A stretch of 64,000 nt of DNA from JAAZZIT01 sp964480525 (GCA_964480525.1 CAYZOV010000002.1:1-64000), one strand, 5' to 3'. Shown: positions 16,853 through 25,712, counted from the first letter of the stretch. Translations and numbers: made by a program. Notes: a model not told the origin generated them from the sequence alone.

Positions 16853-18007
16853 ATGGTTCGGATAAAGAATATTTTTGCCGTGGGCGTTTTGACGGCTCTG
16901 TTTTTGCCTTTTTGTTTTATTAACGCAAAAGCGGACGCTGTGTGCAATATGAACATCAGCCCGAAAAACGCAGGCGTAGGCGAAGAAATTAACGTGAGAA
17001 TCGAATTTACAAACGAAAATATGGACTTGCTTAACGCAAAAGCGACCCTTGAATACGATTCGGGAATAATCGAAGTTTCGGAAAATTCTCAGATTCAGGG
17101 CGCAGGCGGTGTAATCGCACTCAGCGACATGGCGGGGGACGCTCCGAGCATTGAGTTTAACGTTACGTTTGTGGCGAAAAACGTGGGAAGCAGCGACATA
17201 GTTTTGTCAAATGCTTCGGTAACAAACACAGACGGTGACACTTCGGCTGTGTCCGACGTCAGCGACAGCGTTACGGTCAGTCAAGAGGGCGGATTTGTTT
17301 CGGATTCAAAGTTGCAGAGTTTGGAAATTTCTCACGGCTCTTTTACAAAAGGCTTTTCACCTGAGGTGACAAGTTACGAGGTAAACGTTGAAAATGACGT
17401 AACTTCTATAGAAATCACGGCGCAAATGAGCAGCGTCAAGTCGTACATTTATTTCAGCGGATTTGATAATGATAATATCAGTTTTGTGGAAGGGTCAAGT
17501 CCGAGAATTTATGTGGCAAAAACCCAGCTTGCTGAGGGCGACAACGTTAAAAAAATCACCGTCGAAGCGGAAAACGGCGAAGAAACCGTGTACACAGTTA
17601 ATATTATCAGACTGAAAAAAGACGAAATAGCGCCTATTGAACCTGACGTTCCGAAAGACGACGACAGCAAAACCGACGACGCACAAGGCAACATGAACAT
17701 TTTTCAAAGTGTGTCCACAACCACCGCCAAAAAGAATAATGCGAAAAATCCAAACGACGACAATGTTTTGGAGAAAATTTTCCCTGTTTTCATAGTGGTT
17801 GTTTTCGGGGTTGCGGTGATACTTTTGCTGGTTGTGTTTGTGGCGAAAATAAACGCCGAAAAGCAAAATAAGAAACGCAGACGACCTGCCCAAAACCGAC
17901 AAAACAGCACCCAACGAAGCACGTCGTATCAAAACACACCACGCACTCAACAGCCGAAAAAAGCTGTTGTTAGAAAGAAAAATTCAAACGTAAGACGACC
18001 TAAATAA
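16853..18007 (+). CDS. Membrane-anchored surface protein with cohesin-like and cadherin-like domains
   Basis: 384 aa. A signal peptide (about 1-29) is followed by a beta-sandwich of ~115 residues that looks cohesin-like (ISPKNAGVGEEINVRIEF ... LEYDSGIIEV ... FVAKNVGSSDI). Then comes a cadherin-like beta-sandwich (LQSLEISHGSFTKGFSPEVT ... YTVNIIRL), a short acidic linker and one membrane helix (about 305-330). The tail of ~50 residues is strongly basic (KKRRRPAQNRQ...) and cytosolic. It could display a dockerin-type ligand or act as an adhesin; no dockerin is visible in the window. ATG 16853 has AAGGAGA. The cohesin call rests on strand pattern only. Confidence 0.72.
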   Translation: MVRIKNIFAVGVLTALFLPFCFINAKADAVCNMNISPKNAGVGEEINVRIEFTNENMDLLNAKATLEYDSGIIEVSENSQIQGAGGVIALSDMAGDAPSIEFNVTFVAKNVGSSDIVLSNASVTNTDGDTSAVSDVSDSVTVSQEGGFVSDSKLQSLEISHGSFTKGFSPEVTSYEVNVENDVTSIEITAQMSSVKSYIYFSGFDNDNISFVEGSSPRIYVAKTQLAEGDNVKKITVEAENGEETVYTVNIIRLKKDEIAPIEPDVPKDDDSKTDDAQGNMNIFQSVSTTTAKKNNAKNPNDDNVLEKIFPVFIVVVFGVAVILLLVVFVAKINAEKQNKKRRRPAQNRQNSTQRSTSYQNTPRTQQPKKAVVRKKNSNVRRPK

Positions 18008-18009
18008 CA

Positions 18010-18042
18010 AAAAAATCTCCGACCAACAATCGGAGATTTTTT
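18010..18042 (+). terminator. Terminator after the cohesin-like gene
   Basis: A 13-bp stem AAAAAATCTCCGA / TCGGAGATTTTTT. Confidence 0.9.
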
Positions 18043-18111
18043 GTTGTTAAAACTCAAACGTAATTTTTCGGTTTTATAATCATAAAGAATATGTTTGGGA
18101 TATAATAGTAA

Positions 18112-18142
18112 GAAAAAGGTGGATTATCAAACGATAATCCAC
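18112..18142 (-). terminator. Minus-strand terminator at the left end of the zinc-ribbon island
   Basis: A perfect 10-bp stem GTGGATTATC / GATAATCCAC with the T tract on the minus strand. It lies 90 bp past the stop of the 18232 gene; the sequence between shows nothing else. Confidence 0.7.
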
Positions 18143-18231
18143 TTGTAATTATTATTTATGGATACGGGGTTAGAAGATGTTACAAAAAATAATCCAATAT
18201 TGTTTTTGAGAGAATGATTGTTGCTAATTAC

Positions 18232-18930
18232 TCAAATGAAAGGAGTTAAAAGCGTATCAAGACTAAGGATTTGTGCTGATACTTTCCATCCCTCACCTTT
18301 TATTTTTATTACATCTATATATACTGTATCTGATTGCCCGCAAACTTTGAGTTTAGCTTTTACATTATATGCTTCTTCAATTTTTATATCAGTATACAAA
18401 TGGGTAGAATAATAATTTTCTATTTCGTTTATTTCAGATTCTTTAAGTTTGGTTTTGCTTTTTGGGGTTATTTTCCAATTTGGCTTTTTGTTTAATACTT
18501 CTTCGCACACTTCATTCAAAGATAAAGCTGTAGATTCTATTCCTGCTAAATAACTTTCGCCTATCGAATCTATCATATCTTCTGTAAGCATAGATGTGCA
18601 AAATTTCATAGAGTCTGCTTCATTAAGACCTTCACAAAAAGCTTCAATGGCTTTTTTATATGTCCTGTATTTCTTATATTTACTTGTTTCTCCATTTTGA
18701 CTTCCGAAACACCCAATTATTAGTAATATTAAAACAGTTATAATAATTAAGCTTTTTTTATTGCTTTTCTTTTTGGATTCAACAACAATTGCAGATGTAG
18801 TACTGCAGGTGGAATTAGCCTGTTCAGACGTATTTTTTATGTTTTCAATATTTAAAATTTTTGAGCCACATGCCGTGCAAAAATTAGAATCATCTGAAAT
18901 AGCATTTCCACAGTTGGTACAAAATGACAT
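18232..18930 (-). CDS. Zinc-ribbon single-pass membrane protein, unknown function
   Basis: 232 aa. An N-terminal zinc ribbon (CTNCGNAISDDSNFCTACG) is followed by a Ser/Thr linker, one membrane helix (about 60-76, IIITVLILLIIGCF) and ~150 residues outside. The outer part (AIEAFCEGLNEADSMKFCTSML) resembles the NTF2/DUF4878-like lipoprotein fold; this is weak. ATG 18930 has AAAGGAG. It starts 14 nt after the 637-aa zinc-ribbon gene, so the two form one operon downstream of an integrase. The base composition is visibly more AT-rich, with more ATA and AGA codons than the neighbours, suggesting transfer. Confidence 0.7.
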   Translation of the reverse strand: MSFCTNCGNAISDDSNFCTACGSKILNIENIKNTSEQANSTCSTTSAIVVESKKKSNKKSLIIITVLILLIIGCFGSQNGETSKYKKYRTYKKAIEAFCEGLNEADSMKFCTSMLTEDMIDSIGESYLAGIESTALSLNEVCEEVLNKKPNWKITPKSKTKLKESEINEIENYYSTHLYTDIKIEEAYNVKAKLKVCGQSDTVYIDVIKIKGEGWKVSAQILSLDTLLTPFI

Positions 18931-18944
18931 ATTAAACTCTCCTT

Positions 18945-20858
18945 TTATTTAGTTTTTAAGTTTTTTCCACATCCGTTACAGAATTTATTATCACTATGAT
19001 TTTCTTTTTTGCAATATGGACAGATGGTGATGTTCTTTGAATTATTTAGGGTGATAATCCGGTTGGAAGATTGTTCAATTCTAGTTGATGTTACATAGCT
19101 AAAAGTGTATTTACCGTTATCTGTAAGCTCGTTCCATATTTTTTCTTCGTCTTCAGGAATGCATACAAAACAGTAGTATACAACAAAAAATGTAATTACC
19201 AGACATAGTATACCGGCACCTGTTGTCCCATCTATAAAACGAAAAATAGAAAAAATCGTTGAAAAAGCTATAGAGAGATACTGAATAATCATGTTAAGTG
19301 CATCTCCATTCCAGAATGGTATGCCACCATGTGATTTACGGTATTCGTGACGTGAAGCCTTCTCACAACGATCGTCAAATTCTTTCATTTTCTCTTTGAT
19401 TTCAGAATTATGCTTTTCCTTAATTTCTGAATTTATTGGGAGTGATTCTACCTTTGCAAGATGTTCCAAAAATTCAAATTTAAACTTAAAATCTCCGGAA
19501 TTACTAAGAAGATCATTATATGTTTTAACATCTTCTTTTGTTTTATCAGCTTCTTCACGCGTAGCTAAAACAATACCGTTAACTGTTCGATACTCTAAGT
19601 CAAGTTTTGCTAATTGCTTATCAACAATTTTATGTGCTGCATCAGAATATTTTTTATCGAGTTCCATTTTTGCAGTTAGTTCATTGATATTTTTACGGCA
19701 ATCATAAGCATCATCTTCGGTAGTTCCCAGATTATTATTAGCAAAGTCAACAAGGATTTTTTCACCATGTTTTGAAATAATATCCAAGGACGGCTGTATA
19801 TTTTCCGAACTGACATTAAGTGATTCTGCACTTTTTAGTGTGAGTTCTTTACAATGGTTTAGGTCATCTACTGTTGTTCCAAGACTATTTTTGGTAAAAT
19901 CGCAAAGAATATCTTTGACATTATTCATCAGACCATTCATATTAAAGAATTCTGCAATATTGAGTATTTCTTTTCCTTGATTAAAGAACTTTTTCAGAAA
20001 TCCGACATAATAATCATATTCATAAGGGTCTAGTTCAAGAATGGATAGGGCAAACTCTTTTTGCTGTTCTTCAGGTAAATTAAGCCTCATAAGATTATTA
20101 TACATTGATTCGGCTTTTTTAGAGTCGGCATCTGAAACCCATCCTCCTAAGGAAAGATTGCTTTTATTTCTGATGATATTCGTAATTACAAGATGGAGGT
20201 TGATAGTACAGATCCAAACACTATCTATAAGTTGTTTACGGTAGGTTTGGTTTTTGAATAGTTCATTACGTGACGCTTTGGCATCTGATTCATCTATTGC
20301 ATTTCCGATTGCATTACGAATAGAGTGTCCTGCACCTTCAATGGCATTCATCGTTCCGGCCTTAAATTGGTTACCCCATGCATTCATCATAGTACCGCCA
20401 TATGTGGCAGACGTCCATCTTGGACGTGAGTTTTTACGTATTGCACGATATTCAGCGGCATTTGAGAGTTTTGAAATTATTTGTTCGTTACGATCTTCAT
20501 ATCTTTGATAAGCATTTGAAAAAGTATCAAAATATCCTCCATTTATACATTCATTTACGATTGTGGCTGAGTCAAGATCATAGCATCCAACAGATATGGC
20601 ATCTCTGGAGACTTCGTTAAGACCATCTTCGATAGAAACAATGAATGCAGACTGGATTGACGAAAAGAATTCATCTATGTTTTTAAGTTCGGAAAGATAC
20701 CCCTTGAATTTTTTTACAGCGTCATCTGCTAAAGTATTATACTTTTGTCTTAGATTATGATAAACATTACGTTCTGGTAAGACAGTTAGTGTTCTACCTA
20801 AAAGCGGAAATTCTACGCTATAATCGTATTCTTGCATAATTTCGTTTAAATTTTTCAT
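18945..20858 (-). CDS. Large zinc-ribbon membrane protein, unknown function
   Basis: 637 aa, not assigned to a characterised family. The N-terminal ~480 residues are mostly helical and soluble, with a conserved-looking Gly/Asn-rich segment (GGTMMNAWGNQFKAGTMNAI, about 155-175) and an internal duplication of NSLGTTVDDLNHCK / NNLGTTEDDAYDCR near 325 and 378. Two membrane helices lie at about 520-565, and the protein ends in a zinc ribbon (CPYCKKENHSDNKFCNGCG). The topology would put both the helical part and the ribbon in the cytosol. ATG 20858 follows a run of GGGGG. It is AT-rich and sits between an integrase and a second zinc-ribbon protein: probable island cargo. A phage-defence or stress role is speculation. 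Confidence 0.65.
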   Translation of the reverse strand: MKNLNEIMQEYDYSVEFPLLGRTLTVLPERNVYHNLRQKYNTLADDAVKKFKGYLSELKNIDEFFSSIQSAFIVSIEDGLNEVSRDAISVGCYDLDSATIVNECINGGYFDTFSNAYQRYEDRNEQIISKLSNAAEYRAIRKNSRPRWTSATYGGTMMNAWGNQFKAGTMNAIEGAGHSIRNAIGNAIDESDAKASRNELFKNQTYRKQLIDSVWICTINLHLVITNIIRNKSNLSLGGWVSDADSKKAESMYNNLMRLNLPEEQQKEFALSILELDPYEYDYYVGFLKKFFNQGKEILNIAEFFNMNGLMNNVKDILCDFTKNSLGTTVDDLNHCKELTLKSAESLNVSSENIQPSLDIISKHGEKILVDFANNNLGTTEDDAYDCRKNINELTAKMELDKKYSDAAHKIVDKQLAKLDLEYRTVNGIVLATREEADKTKEDVKTYNDLLSNSGDFKFKFEFLEHLAKVESLPINSEIKEKHNSEIKEKMKEFDDRCEKASRHEYRKSHGGIPFWNGDALNMIIQYLSIAFSTIFSIFRFIDGTTGAGILCLVITFFVVYYCFVCIPEDEEKIWNELTDNGKYTFSYVTSTRIEQSSNRIITLNNSKNITICPYCKKENHSDNKFCNGCGKNLKTK

Positions 20859-21018
20859 AATAGCCCCCCTTATATTGATTGTTTTTTTCTAACGTTTATA
20901 ACAGCTAATGCTATATAATTCGTCAGAAATTTCGTAAAACTGAAAAATTAACGAAAAGCCGTAAAAAATAATGTAAAACAGAAGATATTAAATTTTCAAA
21001 CGCTTATTTGACAACAAA

Positions 21019-22110
21019 TTACAACATCAGGCATAAGCTGTTCATCAATTTGCGTTCGTGGATAAGGTCGGGGTGAACATAGCGGTTAAGCGTTATATTT
21101 ACATTGCTATGACCCAGAATTGTTGACAGAGTTTTCACATCAAAACCTTTTTCAGAACAATTTGTAGCAAACGTGTGGCGAAGATTGTGAAAATTGCAAT
21201 ATTCCATATCGGCTTTTTGCAAAATCTTTTTGTAACGGTATTGCATTGTTCTGGGTTCAATTGGTGTTTCTGTACTTGAAAGAATAAAATAATCGGGATT
21301 ACTTCGGAATTTTTTGAAATATTCCATAAGACAGTCGGGGATAGCTATATCTCTGAATGACATCTTAGACTTAGGCGCTGTAATTATTATTTTTGTTTTC
21401 TTGTTGTCGTTTGCGGAACTAATGCGCTGAACAGTTCGGCGAATGTGAAGTATTTTATGTTGAAAGTCCACATCTTCCCATTTCAAACTGCAAATTTCAC
21501 CGATACGCAAGCCCATATAAAGAGATAACATAATACCGAAAGCAGTTAGTGACATATTGGATTTTAGGCAACTAACAAGCCGGTTTTGCTCAATGTCATT
21601 TATTTTTTCAATATGTTTATTATCAACTTTGGGAAGAACGACGTTTTTCAGCGACAGTTTGAATCCGTACTCCTCTTGGGCGTACCTCAACATTGTTTTA
21701 AAAACCGTAATAATATCTCGTACATAGCTTGCAGACAGTCCGTCTTTGATTTTTTTGTTTATAAAATCGTTAATTTTGCCTGCTGACAGGTCGGCACATG
21801 GAGTATGGGCGAATACGGGGAGAATATGTTTTTCAAATTTTATCTTGTAATTGGCAAACGTTGATTCCTTAACACGGTTTACCACGGCATTAAGCCATTC
21901 TTTATATACTTTTTCGACAGTAATATTTCTGCCCGAAAGATAACGTGAAGCCACTTCCAGTCCGATAAGCACTTTGATTTCGGCTTCGTCATAGGTTTTG
22001 CCATAAACATATTGGTACTGGGTTTTGCCGTTTTTATCATATCCGACAATGAATTTTCCCATATATCTTCCGTCTTTGCGTTTTGTTATATTTGCACCAA
22101 AATTTTCCAT
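21019..22110 (-). CDS. Tyrosine-type site-specific integrase
   Basis: 363 aa. It has an N-terminal AP2-like arm-binding region (KRKDGRYMGKFIVGYDKNGK), a SAM-like core-binding domain (about 65-150) and a catalytic domain. Catalytic residues are visible: Arg202 (GLRIGEI), Lys near 247-249, His308 and Arg311 (HNLRHTF), His334 (GHSNVNIT) and Tyr344 (NRYVHP). It looks complete and active, of the phage/ICE type. GGAGGG precedes ATG 22110. No excisionase, relaxase or phage structural genes are nearby, so the element is minimal or decayed. Clear att repeats were not found. Confidence 0.88.
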   Translation of the reverse strand: MENFGANITKRKDGRYMGKFIVGYDKNGKTQYQYVYGKTYDEAEIKVLIGLEVASRYLSGRNITVEKVYKEWLNAVVNRVKESTFANYKIKFEKHILPVFAHTPCADLSAGKINDFINKKIKDGLSASYVRDIITVFKTMLRYAQEEYGFKLSLKNVVLPKVDNKHIEKINDIEQNRLVSCLKSNMSLTAFGIMLSLYMGLRIGEICSLKWEDVDFQHKILHIRRTVQRISSANDNKKTKIIITAPKSKMSFRDIAIPDCLMEYFKKFRSNPDYFILSSTETPIEPRTMQYRYKKILQKADMEYCNFHNLRHTFATNCSEKGFDVKTLSTILGHSNVNITLNRYVHPDLIHERKLMNSLCLML

Positions 22111-22219
22111 TATGTAACCCTCCGAAAAGCTCTAAATGTACAAAATGCACATATCGACTGTCAAATTTTATACAAACTGCCGATTTCAAAAATTTCCCTT
22201 GAAAAATGTCGAAAAAGAA

Positions 22220-22314
22220 TGTATAATATACACATGATAATAGATATATCTTGACTTTGTCAATTTGTTAGATATATCTAATTTTCGTTAATTTTTCAGT
22301 TTTATGAAAAATTA
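22220..22314. other. Cluster of inverted repeats upstream of the integrase
   Basis: TGTATA-A-TATACA at 22220-22232; two copies of the palindrome AGATATATCT at 22242-22251 and 22270-22279; TTGAC-TTT-GTCAA between them (22251-22263); and TAATTTTTCA/TGAAAAATTA at 22289-22314. These could be integrase arm sites or operators. The rest of 22111-22378 shows no gene. Confidence 0.45.
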
Positions 22315-22378
22315 GATTTTCGGTTATAAAGGGTTACTGCACTAAAACTACGGCGTGGGTGATTGATTGTGTGAAAAA

Positions 22379-22416
22379 GCTCCTTATGAATTCTGCTAAC
22401 AGAAACCATAAGGAGC
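22379..22416 (-). terminator. Hairpin with minus-strand T tract
   Basis: A perfect 10-bp stem GCTCCTTATG / CATAAGGAGC with 18-nt loop, followed on the minus strand by TTTTTC. It backs up the ilvE terminator. Confidence 0.65.
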
Positions 22417-22432
22417 ATTATTGTTATATAAA

Positions 22433-22465
22433 AAAGGTTGCATAGAATAATTCTACACAACCTTT
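22433..22465 (-). terminator. Terminator after ilvE
   Basis: AAAGGTTG / CAACCTTT with an inner TAGAAT-A-ATTCTA stem, about 28 bp past the ilvE stop. Confidence 0.7.
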
Positions 22466-22492
22466 GTCTGATTTTTATGTAATTTTAAAAAA

Positions 22493-23557
22493 TTAAATCT
22501 TTGTAATCCAGCCAAATTCGTCCGGAAGTTTGCCCCACTGGATTCCTGTCATTGTGTCGTAAAGCATTTGCGAGATTTCGCCAATCTTGTTGTCGTTGAT
22601 TGTCATAATCTTGTCGCCCCACTTGAGGTGTCCGACAGGTGAAATAACAGCGGCAGTACCTGTGCCGAATACTTCCTGAAGTTTGCCCTCGTCGTATGCC
22701 TTAGCAACTTCTTCGATTGTAATTCTTCTTTCAGAAACCTTATAGCCCTTTTTCTTGCAGATTTCGATAGCAGATTTTCTTGTAATACCAGGGAGAACAG
22801 TTCCTACAAGTTCAGGTGTAACAACTTCGTTGTCGATAACAAAGAAGATGTTCATTGCGCCAACTTCTTCGATGTATTTCTGTTCAACACCGTCAAGCCA
22901 CAAAACCTGTTCGTAATCCTGCTGGTGAGCCTCGTCCTGTCCCTTAAGGGAAACAGCGTAGTTAGCGGCAGTCTTAGCAAATCCTGTACCACCTCTAACG
23001 GCTCTGACATATTTCTGTTCAACGTAAATCTTAACAGGGTTAAGACCAGACGCATAGTAAGCGCCTGACGGCGAAAGAATAATGATAAACATATAGTGGT
23101 CAGCAGGCTTTACGCCAACAAACGGGTCGCAAGCAAAAATGAAAGGTCTGATGTAAAGCGAAGTTCCTTCAGCGTGTGGAACCCAGTCTTTTTCAAGGTC
23201 TACAAGCTTTTTAAGAGCGTCAATACAAAAATCAACGTCAACAGCAGGGATAACCATTCTTTCAGCTGATGTGTTAAGTCTTTTGAAGTTTTCTTCAGGT
23301 CTGAAAAGCTGGATTTCGCCGTCAGCTGTTCTGTAAGCCTTAAGACCTTCAAAAATTTCCTGTCCGTAGTGCAAGCACATTGCAGCAGGTGAAAGTGAAA
23401 TTTCGCCGAACGGTACAATTCTTGCGTCGTGCCAACCCATACCCGTGTCATAGTCCATTACAAACATATGGTCTGTAAAAACACGTCCGAAACCGAGTTT
23501 TGATTCGTCGACAGGTTTTTGCTTAGGATTTTTTGTAAGTTCGTATCTGATTTCCAT
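22493..23557 (-). CDS. ilvE: Branched-chain amino acid aminotransferase
   Basis: PLP fold-type IV aminotransferase for the last step of Leu, Ile and Val synthesis (or first step of breakdown) with glutamate/2-oxoglutarate. 354 aa, the usual length for the eukaryote-like BCAT2 subgroup. Visible are the PLP Lys195 (GGTGFAKTAANYA), EEVGAMNIFF and the phosphate loop GTGTAAVISPVG. The start is ATG 23557 with AAAGGAGAG; an upstream in-frame start at 23578 lacks a ribosome site. It has its own promoter and terminator. Codon choice is visibly more biased than in most neighbours, suggesting high expression. Confidence 0.95.
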   Translation of the reverse strand: MEIRYELTKNPKQKPVDESKLGFGRVFTDHMFVMDYDTGMGWHDARIVPFGEISLSPAAMCLHYGQEIFEGLKAYRTADGEIQLFRPEENFKRLNTSAERMVIPAVDVDFCIDALKKLVDLEKDWVPHAEGTSLYIRPFIFACDPFVGVKPADHYMFIIILSPSGAYYASGLNPVKIYVEQKYVRAVRGGTGFAKTAANYAVSLKGQDEAHQQDYEQVLWLDGVEQKYIEEVGAMNIFFVIDNEVVTPELVGTVLPGITRKSAIEICKKKGYKVSERRITIEEVAKAYDEGKLQEVFGTGTAAVISPVGHLKWGDKIMTINDNKIGEISQMLYDTMTGIQWGKLPDEFGWITKI

Positions 23558-23594
23558 TGAAAATCTCTCCTTTATCAAATTAAATTCCTAAATC

Positions 23595-23623
23595 ATTATA
23601 CCAAATTTTCTCGGATTTTGCAA
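23595..23623 (-). promoter_or_regulatory. Sigma-A promoter for ilvE
   Basis: Minus strand TTGCAA, 17-bp spacer, TATAAT. Confidence 0.8.
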
Positions 23624-23662
23624 TAGCAAATTAACAAAAGCTTGGGGCAATTTTGGCGTAAT

Positions 23663-24937
23663 TTATTGTGCAATATGGTCAAGCTTTAACGCAACCGCAC
23701 CGTGCGACGGGATTTTAACCACGATTTTATCGTTAAGATTTTGAATTTTTCCGCTCCATAAATCTGTTGCGACAACGGGTGAATAAATTTCAATATCGCA
23801 AAGTTTAACCGAAATTTCGCCGTCGGAATTTCCCGCATTAAATATCGCCACATATTCTCCGCCATTTGCACCGACGGATTGCCAGAGTATAAATTCGTTG
23901 CCGTTTATGTCACGTCTGAATGTTTGGTGGGAATGTCTTGAATCTGTGTGCATTTGCAGAATTTTTTCGTTGGTAATTAAGCTCATTGTAAAATCGTCAA
24001 ACTTCGTCATTTCGCCGCCAATCATAAGCGGTGAACGGAAAATCGACCACAAAGTCAGCATGGTAATTTGTTCGTTCTTTGTGAAATTTGTGCGAATATC
24101 AGGGTGATAGTCCTGCTTAATTGCACCAATCGGGAGCATATCGGCGTCAGGGAAGTGGTTTGCGCCTGTGTGAATACTCCATTTTTCGCAACGTTCAAAC
24201 ATGGCGTAGAGAAGCCCCCAGTTATCCCAAAAATCGTCCGTAATTCGCCACATATTTGCGGTTTGCTTGTAAAGTTCGCTTTTTTCCAAAAGTGCAGGTC
24301 CCGGCGAAAGGCTCAAAATCATATCTCTGCCACAGTTTTTTAGGGAATTGCTTAACAGAATAAGTTCGGTTTCTTCGTGTGGCATTTCACGGCATATGTC
24401 GTCGCATTTGATAAAATCAACGTCCCAAGACTTATAAAGAGCAAAAAGGCTTTCGTAGTATTCCTTTGCGCCCTCTTTTTCAGGGTCAACCCCGTACATA
24501 TCGGTGTTCCAATGACAAATGCTTGAAGTTTTTGCAATATCTCTTGCGTGTTTGTCCGTGCCTAAGATTTTGGTATTTTGATGTACCGCCTGACGGGGAA
24601 TACCACGCATAATGTGGATTCCGAATTTAAGACCCAGCGAGTGAACGTAGTCCGCAAGCGGTTTAAAACCTTTGCCGTTTTTAGCCGACGGAAAACGGTT
24701 TTCGGCAGGCAAAGGACGTGAATATTCGTCCATACAAATCGGTGCGAATGGGTGATAATCGTGTGTTGTGGCAGACGGCTCGTACCATTGAATGTCAACG
24801 ACAATATATTCCCAACCGTACTGTTTAAGATTTTTCGCCATAAAATCGGCGTTTTTTCTCACAATTTCTTCTGTAACAGCCGCACCGTAGCAGTCCCAGC
24901 TGTTCCACCCCATAGGCGCTTTTGATTTATTAAACAT
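23663..24937 (-). CDS. GH27 alpha-galactosidase
   Basis: 424 aa. Family 27 glycoside hydrolase (clan GH-D), releasing terminal alpha-galactose from raffinose-type sugars or galactomannan. It opens with the family hallmark PMGWNSWDCYG. The nucleophile is Asp179 in DFIKCDD and the acid/base is Asp234/235 in WRITDDFWDNW. A beta-sandwich C-terminal domain follows from about residue 340. There is no signal peptide, so it acts on imported oligosaccharides in the cytosol. ATG 24937 has AAAGGAG. It is a single gene. Its promoter carries a 25-bp dyad identical in layout to that of araB, hinting at shared control. Some GH27 enzymes act on beta-L-arabinopyranosides, which would suit the arabinose link. 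Confidence 0.9.
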   Translation of the reverse strand: MFNKSKAPMGWNSWDCYGAAVTEEIVRKNADFMAKNLKQYGWEYIVVDIQWYEPSATTHDYHPFAPICMDEYSRPLPAENRFPSAKNGKGFKPLADYVHSLGLKFGIHIMRGIPRQAVHQNTKILGTDKHARDIAKTSSICHWNTDMYGVDPEKEGAKEYYESLFALYKSWDVDFIKCDDICREMPHEETELILLSNSLKNCGRDMILSLSPGPALLEKSELYKQTANMWRITDDFWDNWGLLYAMFERCEKWSIHTGANHFPDADMLPIGAIKQDYHPDIRTNFTKNEQITMLTLWSIFRSPLMIGGEMTKFDDFTMSLITNEKILQMHTDSRHSHQTFRRDINGNEFILWQSVGANGGEYVAIFNAGNSDGEISVKLCDIEIYSPVVATDLWSGKIQNLNDKIVVKIPSHGAVALKLDHIAQ

Positions 24938-24969
24938 AACTTTGATTCTCCTTTTATTATTATAAAATA

Positions 24970-24998
24970 ATTTTACACTACAAAGTGCAATATTGCAA
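24970..24998 (-). promoter_or_regulatory. Sigma-A promoter for the GH27 gene
   Basis: Minus strand TTGCAA, 17-bp spacer, TAAAAT. The 12-bp palindrome TGCAATATTGCA (24986-24997) overlaps the -35. Confidence 0.75.
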
Positions 24999-25009
24999 TA
25001 GTATTTAAT

Positions 25010-25034
25010 GCAAAAAGATGTGAACTTTTGTGCA
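25010..25034 (-). promoter_or_regulatory. 25-bp dyad upstream of the GH27 promoter (activator-site candidate)
   Basis: On the minus strand it starts TGCACAAAAG, has TCA at positions 12-14 and ends TTTTGC. It matches the araB site at 30536-30560 in 19 of 25 positions, and both lie exactly 11 bp from the -35. Confidence 0.65.
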
Positions 25035-25069
25035 GATTGAAATTAAGGAAAAAAGTTTTGCGTAAACTG

Positions 25070-25098
25070 TTGACGAAAGGGGATTTTTTAAATATAAT
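25070..25098 (+). promoter_or_regulatory. Sigma-A promoter for xpt
   Basis: TTGACG, 17-bp spacer, TATAAT. The leader is only about 26 nt, too short for a purine riboswitch. Confidence 0.85.
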
Positions 25099-25130
25099 AG
25101 AGATATATTACAATTTAAGGAGTGTTTTTG

Positions 25131-25712
25131 ATGAATTTTTTAGAAGAAAGGATTCAGAAAGACGGTGTGGTTAAAGAGGGCAATGTTTTGAAAGTTGACA
25201 GCTTTTTAAATCACCAAATGGACATAAAGCTTTTTGAACAAATGGGCGAAGAATTTAAAAAGCGTTTTGCCCACAAAAAAATCAACAAAATTCTGACTAT
25301 CGAAGCGTCGGGCATAGGCATTGCGTGTATTGTAGCAAGATATTTTGACGTACCGGTGGTTTTTGCAAAAAAATCCCAGAGCATTAACATTGAGGGCGAA
25401 GTTTATGTATCACAGGTTGAATCCTTTACGCACAAAAGGGTTAATCAGATTATCGTTTCTAAAAAATATCTTAATGCCGACGACAAAGTGTTGATTATTG
25501 ACGACTTTTTGGCAAACGGCTGTGCGTTGCAGGGACTTATTTCTTTGGTGAACGAAGCAGGGGGTAGCGTTGAGGGAATCGGAATCGCTATCGAAAAAGG
25601 TTTTCAGGTGGGCGGACAAGTTATTCGTAATTTGGGTTACCAGCTTGAATCGTTGGCTATTGTGGACGCAATGAACCCACAAACGGGTGAAATTACGTTC
25701 AGAGAGCAGTAA
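25131..25712 (+). CDS. xpt: Xanthine phosphoribosyltransferase
   Basis: Purine salvage: xanthine plus PRPP to XMP, cytosolic. 193 aa, the same length as B. subtilis Xpt, starting MNFLEERIQ. The PRPP loop is VLIIDDFLANGCAL (about 124-137). ATG 25131 has AAGGAG 9 nt upstream. No permease gene (pbuX) follows, unlike in Bacillus, and the leader is too short for a purine riboswitch. The gene is monocistronic, ended by the hairpin at 25729. Confidence 0.93.
   Translation: MNFLEERIQKDGVVKEGNVLKVDSFLNHQMDIKLFEQMGEEFKKRFAHKKINKILTIEASGIGIACIVARYFDVPVVFAKKSQSINIEGEVYVSQVESFTHKRVNQIIVSKKYLNADDKVLIIDDFLANGCALQGLISLVNEAGGSVEGIGIAIEKGFQVGGQVIRNLGYQLESLAIVDAMNPQTGEITFREQ

Noticed and set aside
18062..22326. 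att direct repeats around the island (TTTTCGGTT near 18065 and 22317)
   Set aside because: Only 9 exact bases in AT-rich flanks; too short to call an attachment site.
25099..25130. Purine riboswitch in front of xpt
   Set aside because: The leader from the predicted start point to the ATG is only about 26 nt.
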